Assembly (NCBI GenBank): GCA_963734025.1
Contig: CAVTFR010000015.1
Span: 310,001 to 374,000, forward strand
Direction of reading: 5' to 3'
DNA: 64,000 nucleotides
Source of the DNA: JACVRW01 sp963734025
GTDB lineage: Bacteria > Actinomycetota > Thermoleophilia > Solirubrobacterales > Thermoleophilaceae
Made by a program: the position numbers and the translations under genes. The notes beneath the pieces are model-generated. The model ran no database searches, had not been told where the DNA came from, and saw only the letters and a program-made list of their open reading frames with translations. This document shows positions 24,692 to 32,911 of this stretch, one piece after another. Each line of letters opens with the position of its first letter. Position 1 is the stretch's first letter.

Positions 24692-25753
24692 GTGAAAGAA
24701 CGTAAACCGAATATCGAGGCGTTGGCCCGTCGCAAGGACGTGGACCGCCTATTGGAGGCCGCGACCTACCAGGACTTCTCGTCGACCTCGGCCGCAAGCG
24801 TGCAGGACCTGGGCATTCAGATCCGGGCCGACGCGCTGATTGCGCTGGGGCGGATCGCGCCCGAGCGGAGCAGCGACGCCGTGGCGGCCGGCCTTCACGA
24901 CCCCGCGGACGAGGTCCGCTGCGTGGCCGTGCGACTCCTGCGCGCGCGCCACGAGGACGGCACGCTGGCCAACGCCCTCCGCTGGCTCCCCCGCACGGGG
25001 CGCTCCTACGAGCTGGCCCTGGAGGCCATCGGTGACCTGAGGGAATCGGCAAGGCCCGCGACCGTGGCCGATGCCCTGATCCATCGCGAGGACGACGAGA
25101 TGCTCGGCGAGCAGGCCATCGAGCTGATCCTCGTCCTGCGCGAAGCCGACCGCTCCGACGTGACCGACGAGGTGCTCGAGTTCCTCATAAGGGCGCTGGG
25201 TGACGAGAGCGACATCGTGGTCGAGCGCGCGGCGGAGCTGCTTCCTCGGCTCGGACCGGAGAGCGTCGACGCCCTGCTCGACGAGCTGCGCGCGGGGCCG
25301 AACCCCGCCGAGGCCGCCTATGTCATGGGGAGGGTTGCCGACCCGCGGACCCTGGACGCCCTGCTTACGGCCCTCCGCCACGAGGACGCAAGCGTTCGAA
25401 GGGAGAGCGCGGTGGCACTGGCGGAGCTTCAAGACCCTGCCGCGGTGGAGCCGCTGCTGCGGGCCACGCGCGATTCCGACCAGAGCGTGCGCAGCCAGGC
25501 CGGTGCGGCCCTCGACCGTCTCGGAACCACGGCGGTGATCGTCGGGGTAGCGGCGCTGTTGCGGCCAATGGTCGAAGAGGCTGCGAAGACGGCCGGCTCC
25601 CCGGCCGAGGCCGACGCGAACGGCCGCTCGCCGCGCCGGCGCTCGTCCGCGCGAAGCCAGGCTCGATCGCATTCCCCGAACGGCAAGCCACCAGAAGCAA
25701 CGGACCCTCAGCCAACGGAGCAGCACGGCCCGCCCGGATCCCCGACCTTGTGA
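24692..25753 (+). CDS. HEAT-repeat protein, RKPN family copy 2
   Basis: 353 residues. It begins MKERKPNIEALARRKDVDRL, the same N-terminal box as copies at 4.3 and 25.75 kb. HEAT/PBS-lyase-like helical pairs follow (for example DPADEVRCVAVRLLRARHED; DASVRRESAVALAELQDPAA), then the family end-cap DRLGTTAVIVGVAALLRPMV. The last 55 residues are disordered Arg/Ser/Pro-rich. The start at 24692 is a GTG, aligned with its paralogues. It overlaps the next HEAT gene by 4 bases (GTGA), so the pair is co-translated and may form a heteromer. The 279 bases upstream contain no other gene and probably hold the promoter; I could not identify its elements. Confidence 0.83.
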   Translation: MKERKPNIEALARRKDVDRLLEAATYQDFSSTSAASVQDLGIQIRADALIALGRIAPERSSDAVAAGLHDPADEVRCVAVRLLRARHEDGTLANALRWLPRTGRSYELALEAIGDLRESARPATVADALIHREDDEMLGEQAIELILVLREADRSDVTDEVLEFLIRALGDESDIVVERAAELLPRLGPESVDALLDELRAGPNPAEAAYVMGRVADPRTLDALLTALRHEDASVRRESAVALAELQDPAAVEPLLRATRDSDQSVRSQAGAALDRLGTTAVIVGVAALLRPMVEEAAKTAGSPAEADANGRSPRRRSSARSQARSHSPNGKPPEATDPQPTEQHGPPGSPTL

Positions 25754-26712
25754 GAAACGTGGGAGCACGTAAGCCGAACATCAAGCACCTCGCGCGCAGA
25801 ATGGACGTCGCAGGCCTCGTGGACGCGGCGTCCGGTTCCGACGCCCCTGTGCGAGCCGAAGCGATCCTTGCGCTCGGCGAGCTCGGGCACCAGTCCGGCA
25901 CGCAGGCTGTCGAGGACGCCCTGCGTGACCCTGCCGACAGCGTCCGTTGTGCGGCAGTCAACGTGCTCCATGCGCGTGGCGACGGCGTCGCCCTCGCAGA
26001 GGCGCTCCGGTCCCTGCCCGACGAGCACGGTGAATCGCGCGAGCTGGCGATTCTTGCGATCGTCGACCTCGGACGATCGATGAGCCCGTCGGCTGTGGCC
26101 GACGCTCTCGTCGCTCGCGAGGACGACGAGCTTCTGGGCGAACAGGACGCTCGGCTGTTCACGGAGCTGGTCGCAAACGCCGATCCCGCGGCACAGGACG
26201 CGGCGATCGAGCTGCTGATCGAGGCTCTCGGCGACGAGCGCGGAATCGTTGTGGATCGTGCGGCGGAGATGCTCGTGCGGCTCGCGCCGGCCAGCACGGA
26301 GGCTCTCGTCGCCGAGTTGCACGACGGGCAAGCGGCTGCCGATGCGGCGTATGTGCTGGGCAGAATCGGTGATCCGGAGACCGCTGACGCAATGGTCGAG
26401 GCGCTCGGGCACGAAGATCCCAGAGTTCGAAGCGAGTGCACCGCCGCGCTCAGCGAGTTCGAGCCCCACGCGGCGGTGAAGCCGCTCCTACGCGCCACCC
26501 GCGATCCCGACCACGGCGTCCGCGTCCAGGCCGCCATCGCCCTCGACCGAATGGGGACCTCCGCCGTGATCGTCGGCGTCGCCGCTCTTCTCGAGCCGAT
26601 GATTCACGACGCGATTCATGCCGCACGACCTCAGCGCCGGCCGTATGCGTCGAATGGTGGCCGCCAGGGAGCCTCGGCTTCGCGCCCGGCAACCGGGCAG
26701 CCGTCTCGCTGA
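25750..26712 (+). CDS. HEAT-repeat protein, RKPN family copy 3
   Basis: 320 residues from the GTG in the GTGA overlap. N-terminus MRNVGARKPNIKHLARRMDV, then HEAT repeats such as DPADSVRCAAVNVLHARGDG and DPRVRSECTAALSEFEPHAA, and the end-cap DRMGTSAVIVGVAALLEPMI. It lacks the roughly 15-residue insertion present after the first helix of copy 2, and its C-terminal tail is shorter. It is probably a tandem-duplication product of copy 2. A response-regulator gene follows after 104 bases. No catalytic residues are seen; a protein-binding role is inferred from the solenoid. Confidence 0.83.
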   Translation: MRNVGARKPNIKHLARRMDVAGLVDAASGSDAPVRAEAILALGELGHQSGTQAVEDALRDPADSVRCAAVNVLHARGDGVALAEALRSLPDEHGESRELAILAIVDLGRSMSPSAVADALVAREDDELLGEQDARLFTELVANADPAAQDAAIELLIEALGDERGIVVDRAAEMLVRLAPASTEALVAELHDGQAAADAAYVLGRIGDPETADAMVEALGHEDPRVRSECTAALSEFEPHAAVKPLLRATRDPDHGVRVQAAIALDRMGTSAVIVGVAALLEPMIHDAIHAARPQRRPYASNGGRQGASASRPATGQPSR

Positions 26713-26816
26713 CGCCCGGCTAGCTCGAAGTCGAGAAAGAAACCGGCGAACCAACCCGTTGGTCTAGGGCCGGGGAACAAGACCCCGCACTCGAGTCCAA
26801 CCCGGAAGGCAACGCT

Positions 26817-27458
26817 GTGAAGACCCTCGTGATCGTCGCGGACAGCTCATTCGTCATCGAGACCATCCGCCTGGCTCTGCGCAACTCCGCGGGCCTCAGG
26901 ATCCTCGGGCAGCTCAACGGTCGCTCGAGCGTCCGCCGCCCGATCGCCGAGCAACAGCCGGATGTGGTCGTCGTCGATGAGATGCAGAGTCCCGACGACG
27001 CCCTGGAGCGGATCCGCGAGTGTCGCGTTGAGGCCCCAGCCGCCTCGCTCCTGCTCTTGACCATGCGGATGGATGACCAGTGGGTCGCGCAGGCGATCGA
27101 TGCCGGCGTCGATGCCTGCGTCTCCAAGTCGACTCACCTCCCGACCATCGCCACCCTGATCCGCGAGGTCGCGGACCACAACATCGTCAGCGCGACGCCG
27201 CCCCGGGTGCGCGAATTCAAGCTCTCGGGAGCTGCGGAGCAGTTGACGAGGCGCGAGCTCGAGATCCTTCGCTTCGTAGCCGAGGGGATGACGAACGCCC
27301 GGATCGGGCGCGAGCTGTGGGTGACCGAACAGACGGTCAAGTTCCACCTGTCGAACGTCTATCGCAAGCTCGGCGTCTCGAACCGCACCGAGGCGAGCCG
27401 CTTCGCGCACGTCAACGGGCTGGTCCACCGATCGGAGCACAGCCTTGTCGCGGCCTGA
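26817..27458 (+). CDS. NarL/FixJ-type response regulator
   Basis: 213 residues from a GTG at 26817. The receiver domain spans about 1-120: acidic VADSS near residue 8, phospho-acceptor Asp in DVVVVDEMQ at about 54, LLLLTMR and the Lys in VSKST, so phosphorylation is plausible although one of the usual two acidic residues is missing. The C-terminal LuxR helix-turn-helix has LTRRELEILRFVAEGMTNA and TEQTVKFHLSNVYRKLGV. No histidine kinase gene is adjacent. It lies between the HEAT pair and the WecB gene and is a candidate regulator of either. Confidence 0.88.
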   Translation: MKTLVIVADSSFVIETIRLALRNSAGLRILGQLNGRSSVRRPIAEQQPDVVVVDEMQSPDDALERIRECRVEAPAASLLLLTMRMDDQWVAQAIDAGVDACVSKSTHLPTIATLIREVADHNIVSATPPRVREFKLSGAAEQLTRRELEILRFVAEGMTNARIGRELWVTEQTVKFHLSNVYRKLGVSNRTEASRFAHVNGLVHRSEHSLVAA

Positions 27459-27546
27459 GTCCGGACGCCGACAGCCCCCCAGAAGTCCAGGTGGCGACTA
27501 CCCCAACGGGCATACCGCCGGTGCTGATCTGGGCGACCATCGAGGT

Positions 27547-28701
27547 ATGGCAGGGGCCACGTCAGGGATGCCTTACGGGGTAGCCCAGCTCATCGTCCAC
27601 GTCGTCGGCGCCCGGCCGAACTTCGTGAAGATGGCTCCGCTCATCGATGCGCTGAGGCAGCGTGGCGTGAACCGGCAGTTCGTGGTGCACACCGGTCAGC
27701 ACTACGACCACAAGATGTCGGACGAGATCCTCGCGGACCTGGGGTTCCCAGCGCCCGACTGCTCGCTAGGGGTCGGGTCCGGAACACATGGAGAGCAGAC
27801 GGGCAAGGTCCTGATGTCTTTCGAGGAGATCCTCCTGAAGCAGCGGCCGGCCGTCGTGGTCGTCGCCGGGGACGTGAACTCCACGCTCGCGTGCGCGCTG
27901 GCGGCATCGAAGCTCGGGATACCGGTCGCCCACTTGGAGGCCGGACTCCGTTCGGGTGACTGGACCATGCCCGAGGAGATCAACCGAGTGCTCACCGACC
28001 GTCTCTCCGACATCCTCCTGACCCACAGCCCGGAGGCGGAGACGAACCTGCAGGCGGAGGGCATCGACGTCTCCCGCGTTCGCTACGTGGGCAACACGAT
28101 GATCGACTCGCTGCGCCGCTTCGAGGCAAAGGCGCGCGCGCTGTCCTTGTGGCGGGCCTACGGGGTCGAGCAGGGTGAGTATGTCCTCGTCACCCTCCAT
28201 CGGCCCTCGAACGTGGATGAGCCGCGCCGGCTGTCCGAGATCGTCTCGGCACTCGAGGCCGTCGGCTCGAGGGCACCGATCATCTTCCCGGTCCATCCGC
28301 GCACGCGCGCGCGGCTGTCCGACGCCGACCTGCTCGAGCGGCTCGAGGCCGCGGGCGTGCGCTGCATCGACCCGGTGGGATATCTCGACTTCCTGTCGCT
28401 CCAGGCCGGCGCCGGGGCAGTGGTCACGGACTCGGGTGGAGTCCAGGAGGAGACCTCCGCGCTCGGCATCGACTGCTACACCCTGCGCGCGAACACCGAG
28501 CGCCCGGTCACGATCAGCCACGGCACCAACGCGCTGCTCGGGGATGCGCCGGCCGCCCTTCTCGATGTGCGCCCATCGACTCACGAGCCCACGCCTTGCG
28601 CCATTCCGCTCTGGGACGGCCATGCGGCCAAGCGCGCCGCGGACGCGCTGATCGAGGAGTTCCCGGCGATCGCCGCTCGAGACCTGGCGGCCCTGGCATG
28701 A
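27547..28701 (+). CDS. wecB: UDP-N-acetylglucosamine 2-epimerase (non-hydrolysing)
   Basis: 384 residues from the ATG at 27547 (27568 is an alternative; neither has a strong SD). Family landmarks are in order: VGARPNFVKMAPLIDAL, HTGQHYDHKM, AGDVNSTLACALAASKLG, HLEAGLRSGD, PEEINRVLTD, TLHRPSNVDE, VHPRTR and TDSGGVQEET. The enzyme converts UDP-GlcNAc to UDP-ManNAc, the substrate of the WecG/TagA-type transferase encoded next, whose ATG overlaps this stop by 4 bases. The pair therefore implies an N-acetylmannosamine (or derivative) residue in a surface polymer. Confidence 0.93.
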   Translation: MAGATSGMPYGVAQLIVHVVGARPNFVKMAPLIDALRQRGVNRQFVVHTGQHYDHKMSDEILADLGFPAPDCSLGVGSGTHGEQTGKVLMSFEEILLKQRPAVVVVAGDVNSTLACALAASKLGIPVAHLEAGLRSGDWTMPEEINRVLTDRLSDILLTHSPEAETNLQAEGIDVSRVRYVGNTMIDSLRRFEAKARALSLWRAYGVEQGEYVLVTLHRPSNVDEPRRLSEIVSALEAVGSRAPIIFPVHPRTRARLSDADLLERLEAAGVRCIDPVGYLDFLSLQAGAGAVVTDSGGVQEETSALGIDCYTLRANTERPVTISHGTNALLGDAPAALLDVRPSTHEPTPCAIPLWDGHAAKRAADALIEEFPAIAARDLAALA

Positions 28702-29447
28702 CGCCGCGGGCCGACGTCCTCGGATGCAGCATCGACCGGATCGGAATGCACGAGACGGTCGCCAAGGTCGAGGACCTGATCTTGGCCGGGCGCTACAGCC
28801 AGCACATGGCCATCAACACGGCAAAGCTCGTGAGCCTCCACGATGACGATCGGCTGCGGAAGATCGTCGAGGGGTGCGAGGTCGTCAATGCCGACGGTCA
28901 GGGGATCATCTGGGCCTCACGCCTGTTGGGTGACCCTTTGCCGGAGCGGGTTGCGGGCATCGACCTGATGGAGGAGCTCTTCGGCCTGGCCGAGCGAAAG
29001 GGTTATCGCGTCTACATCCTCGGCGCCCGGGACGACGTGCTCGAGCAGGCCATGGAGCGAATTCGCGAGCGCTACCCCGCGCTACCGATCGCGGGCTGGC
29101 GAAACGGGTATTTCAGCACCGAGGAGGAGCCCGAGGTTTGTGCCGAGATTCGCGCGAGCCGAGCGCAGATGGTCTTCGTCGCGATGAGCACGCCGCGCAA
29201 GGAGTACTTCCTGGCTGAGCGCGGACCCGAGCTCGGCGCAGAGTTCGTCATGGGTGTCGGCGGCGCGGTGGACGTCATCGCGGGCCTGACGCGCAGGGCT
29301 CCGGTCACCTGGCAGCGGCTCGGCCTCGAATGGCTCTACCGGCTCCTGCAGGAACCGCGGCGCATGTTCCGCCGCTACGCCGTCACCAACACCAGGTTCG
29401 CCTGGATGGTGGCCACCGCGCTGTTCGGTGCGCGCCCGTCGCGCTGA
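28698..29447 (+). CDS. WecG/TagA/CpsF-family glycosyltransferase (GT26)
   Basis: 249 residues from the ATG at 28698, overlapping the wecB stop (ATGA). The family pattern is complete: INTAKLVSLHDD, VNADGQGIIWASRLLG, ERVAGIDLMEELF, AMSTPRKEYFLAERGPELG and GVGGAVDVIAGLTRRAP. GT26 enzymes transfer ManNAc or ManNAcA (or glucose in CpsF) to a polyprenyl-linked acceptor at the membrane face. Coupling to wecB makes UDP-ManNAc the likely donor. The C-terminal helix is basic and amphipathic, as expected for membrane association. The convergent propeller gene ends 18 bases downstream. Confidence 0.9.
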   Translation: MTPRADVLGCSIDRIGMHETVAKVEDLILAGRYSQHMAINTAKLVSLHDDDRLRKIVEGCEVVNADGQGIIWASRLLGDPLPERVAGIDLMEELFGLAERKGYRVYILGARDDVLEQAMERIRERYPALPIAGWRNGYFSTEEEPEVCAEIRASRAQMVFVAMSTPRKEYFLAERGPELGAEFVMGVGGAVDVIAGLTRRAPVTWQRLGLEWLYRLLQEPRRMFRRYAVTNTRFAWMVATALFGARPSR

Positions 29448-29465
29448 GCGCGGCGCCGCGTCCCT

Positions 29466-31001
29466 TCAGCGCCGCAGCTTCAGGGAGACGCCCTTGCGAA
29501 CGATGCGGGTGTTACCCGCCGGATCCCTGACCTTCATGACGAGTCGCGGCGACAGCTTGCTCTTGCGCTTGAGCGACCGTATCTGGGTCCTCGACAGCTT
29601 CAGCCTGACCGTCGCCTTGGCTCTTGCGCCCACCGCAAAGGCTCGCGAGCGCGAGACGCCGCTTGTCGTCTTTGCGGAGAGCTTGCCCGAGACGCGGAAG
29701 CTGTTTCGGTTGCTGACCACCACCTTGACTGGGCCACGGCCGCGAATTCGCCGGGCTGGAAGGCGCATCGTGACCAGCGTCTTACGGCCGAAAGCCGGCG
29801 CCGGCACGGAGTGAGCGGCGCTCGTCTGCGAGGAGCTGCCGGCCACGTTCGAGGCGGTCACCGTGCAGCGATAGTCGCCTGCGCGCGCGGCGGTCTGCGT
29901 GGCGGCGCTCGCCCCAGGGATGTTCGCGCCGTTACGCGTCCACGAGTAGGCAAGGCTGCTCGGCGCCCGGTACAGCCAGGAGCCGAGCAGGTCCGGCGCC
30001 CAGGAGCCCTGCGAGCAGCTGAGCACCGATCCGGCCTTGGCGGCGCCCGCTATCTGCGGCGCGCCTGCGGGGCTCGGGACCTGGAGTAGCACGGGCGACC
30101 GGGAGCCATTGAGCGTCGCGCCGGGCGTGCTCAGGTCGCCGCCGCCGCCTCCGTCGAGGTTGGCGAAAGAGATCCTGTTGCCGACCTGATTGGCCCAGTA
30201 GATCCTCCTCGCCGACGGGTCGATGGCCACGCCGACCGGGACGTTCACCGTTGCGCCGGCCGTGTTGAGGTTGCCACCGCCGCTGCCGTTCAGGTTCGCG
30301 TAGGAGATCACAGGTGCGTTGACGTTGGCCCAGTAGATCCTGCCCGCAACCGGGTCAATGGCCAGGCCGTGCGGATTGGCGACGGTCGCACCGGCGGTGT
30401 TCAGATTGGCGCCGCCACTACCGTCGAGGTTGGCGAAGGAGATGACGTTGGTGGGGTTCGCGTTGGCCCAGTAGATCCTTCCCGAGCCCGGGTCGACCAT
30501 GGGACCGATCGGAACGCTCACCGTCGCGCCGGTGACGGCCAGATCGCCGCCACCCGTGTTGTCGAGGTTCGCGTAGGAGATCTTGTCGCCCCCCTCGTTG
30601 GCCCAGTAGATCTTCCCCCCCGCCGGATAGACCGCAGCCGCGTTCGGGAGGTTGACGGTGGCCCCACTGGTGTTCAGGTCGCCGCCGCTCCCGCTTCCGT
30701 CGAGGTTGGCGAAGGAGATCCGGCCGTCGGCGGGGCCGGTGCCGCGCTTCGTCCAGTAGACCCTCCCCGCCGCGACGTCCATGGCCAGTCCGCGGGGTTC
30801 GCCGATCGACGCGCCGGCCGTGCTGAGGTTGCCGCCCGGAGTGCCGTCAAGGTTGGCGAAGGAGAACCGCTCGGGAGCGAACTGATTCGCCCAGTACACG
30901 CGGTCACCCGCCTGGGCGGAGGCGGCCAAGCATGGCGGCAGGAGGAACGCCGCGATGATGGGCAGGGAAACAATCCAACGGCTCCGGCGGCGGGTGTTCA
31001 A
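29466..31001 (-). CDS. secreted six-bladed YWTD-like beta-propeller protein with Ig-like and basic beta C-terminal domains
   Basis: 511 residues from a TTG at 31001. A signal peptide (IVSLPIIAAFLLPPCLAASA) precedes six repeats of about 45 residues, each containing a version of RIYWAN ... ISFANLDGSGGG ... TAGATV; six YW strands predict a closed six-bladed propeller. At about 310-395 an Ig-like module has GSVLSCSQGSWAPDLLGSWL and DYRCTVTASN. The last 110 residues are a Lys/Arg-rich beta domain ending DPAGNTRIVRKGVSLKLRR. There is no sortase motif or obvious membrane anchor. It may bind cell-surface carbohydrate or protein. A tandem, frame-broken copy lies directly upstream. Repeated DNA is strong enough to make assembly errors possible. 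Confidence 0.85.
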   Translation of the reverse strand: MNTRRRSRWIVSLPIIAAFLLPPCLAASAQAGDRVYWANQFAPERFSFANLDGTPGGNLSTAGASIGEPRGLAMDVAAGRVYWTKRGTGPADGRISFANLDGSGSGGDLNTSGATVNLPNAAAVYPAGGKIYWANEGGDKISYANLDNTGGGDLAVTGATVSVPIGPMVDPGSGRIYWANANPTNVISFANLDGSGGANLNTAGATVANPHGLAIDPVAGRIYWANVNAPVISYANLNGSGGGNLNTAGATVNVPVGVAIDPSARRIYWANQVGNRISFANLDGGGGGDLSTPGATLNGSRSPVLLQVPSPAGAPQIAGAAKAGSVLSCSQGSWAPDLLGSWLYRAPSSLAYSWTRNGANIPGASAATQTAARAGDYRCTVTASNVAGSSSQTSAAHSVPAPAFGRKTLVTMRLPARRIRGRGPVKVVVSNRNSFRVSGKLSAKTTSGVSRSRAFAVGARAKATVRLKLSRTQIRSLKRKSKLSPRLVMKVRDPAGNTRIVRKGVSLKLRR

Positions 31002-31031
31002 GAATCTGCTCCAGTCGGGGCGAACTGTCAG

Positions 31032-32704
31032 CTAATCGGTCTCGAGCCTCAGTGAAACGTTCTTCCGCAGGGTGCGGGTGTTGCCGGCCGGGTCGCTGAA
31101 CTGTTGCGGCCAGCCGCAACGACAGCTTCCCATCGCGCCGGAGCAGCCGTCTCAGCGTCTTCGACAGCTTCAGCGTGACGGTCTTCCGCGCTCTCGCGCC
31201 AACCGCGAAGGCCGTCCCCTTGGTCGTCTGTGCCGTGAGCTTCCCGGTGACGGTGAAGCCGTTCCCGTTGCTGAAGACCACCTTGACCGGGCCGCGACGG
31301 CGAATCCGCCGAGCTGCGGGGCTCATGGTCACATGCGTGTTGGCGCCGAAGGCGAGCGGCGACAGGGGTTGTACGGGGCTCGTCGGCGCGGGGCCGGCGG
31401 AGGTCGGCGGCACGGGCACTGCGGGGCTCGCCGGCGGGGGCCCGGTCGCCGGCGGCGGCCCGCTCGCCGGCGGGGGTCCGCCCGTGGACGGCGAGACGGC
31501 GAGTGCGGGGCTCGTCTGCGAGGAGCTGCCCGCCGGGTTGGAGGCGGTCACCGTGCAGCGGTAGGCGCCCCCCGCCGAGGCGGTAAAGGTGGCCCCGCCC
31601 GCGCCGGGTATAGCCGCGCCATCGCGCGTCCAGGAGTAGGCGAGGCCCCGGGGCGCGCGGTACAACCAGGACCCGAGCAGGTCCGGCGCCCAGGAGCCCG
31701 GCGAGCAGCTGAGGACGGACCCGGCCGTGGAGCCGCCGGTGATCCCCGGCGCGCCGATGCCGCTCGGCTCTTCGAGGAGCACGGGGGATCGCGAGCCCAT
31801 GATCGTCGCGCCGGGCGTGGCCAGGTCGCTACCGCCGCTTCCATCCAGGTTGGCGAAAGAGATCTTGTTGCCGGCCTGGTTCGCCCAGTAGATCTCTCCT
31901 CGCCGACGGGTCGATCGCTACGCCGACCGGCACGTTCACGGTTGCGCCGGCGGTGTTGAGATCGCCGCCGCCGGTGTTGTCGACATTCGCGTAGGAGATC
32001 GCAGGTGCGTTGACGTTGGCCCAGTAAATCCTGCCCGTCTCTGGGTCGAGGGCGAGGCCGTGCGGGTTGGTCGACAGTTGCGCCAGTGGTGTTGAGATCG
32101 CCGCCACCGCCGCTGCCATCGAGCTTGGCGTAGGAAATCTTGTTGACGGAGCCACCGTTCGCCCAGTAGATCCTTCCCGAGCCGGGGTCCACGACGGGAG
32201 CGATCGGGGATGCTCACCGTCGCGCCGGTGGTGTTCAGATCGCCGCCGCCGGTGTTGTCGAGGTTCGCGTAGGAGATCTTGTTGCCCCCCTCGTTGGCCC
32301 AGTAGATCTTCCCCGCCGCCGGATAGACCGCAGCCGCGTTCGGGAGGTTGACGGTGGCACCACCGGTGTTCAGGTCGCCGCCGCCCCCGCTTCCGTCGAG
32401 GTTGGCGAAGGAGATCCGGTTCGGCGGCACGGTGCCGCGCTTCGTCCAGTAGACCCTCCCCGCCGCCACGTCCATGGCCAGTCCGCGGGGCTCGCCGATC
32501 GATGCGCCGGCGGTGCTGAGGCTGCCGCCCGGAGTGCCATCAAGGTTGGCGAAGGAGAACCGCTCGGGGATGCAAACTGCCATTCGCCCAATACACGCGG
32601 TCCACCGCGTTGGCGGAGGACGCCAAGGCCGCCAGGAGCAGGAACGACGCAAGCAACGCCGTCGGCAGGGCGATAGCCCGACGGCGCCTTCCGAATGTGT
32701 CCAA
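31032..32704 (-). pseudogene. frame-broken tandem copy of the YWTD-like propeller protein
   Basis: Homologous to the gene at 29466-31001 along its whole length: signal-peptide region LPTALLASFLLLAALASSAN, six YWAN-type blades, Ig-like module, an added Pro/Gly/Ala linker (about 31380-31500), and the basic beta domain ending at a TAG at 31032. The frame changes five times, near 32570, 32208, 32085, 31895 and 31105. Aligned to the intact copy every change is +1 (or +4). The reconstructed start is a TTG at 32704 in the same context (ctggagca) as the intact copy. No in-frame nonsense codon was noticed within the correct-frame segments. It is either a young pseudogene or an intact gene with sequencing insertions. 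Confidence 0.75.
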
Positions 32705-32911
32705 CAGTTGCTCCAGTCGGGCGGCCAAATTGCTCCAGATGGGTGAGGTGATCTCTCGCGTAACCCAACGGATGCAGGTCGCGTGGGCTTCTGAAAGTAG
32801 GAAAAGGCGCGGAAGAGGCGCGGGCGCTTCGGCGTTCTCTCCAGTGACGGGTGCAGCACCAAGTTGGCAACCGGTGATTGGGGAAGCGCTTCGGCGCGGT
32901 GACGAACGAAC

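Noticed and set aside
29466..32704. CRISPR-like or satellite repeat array
   Set aside because: The periodic DNA comes from coding repeats of about 45 residues (propeller blades), with varied sequence between copies and no spacers.
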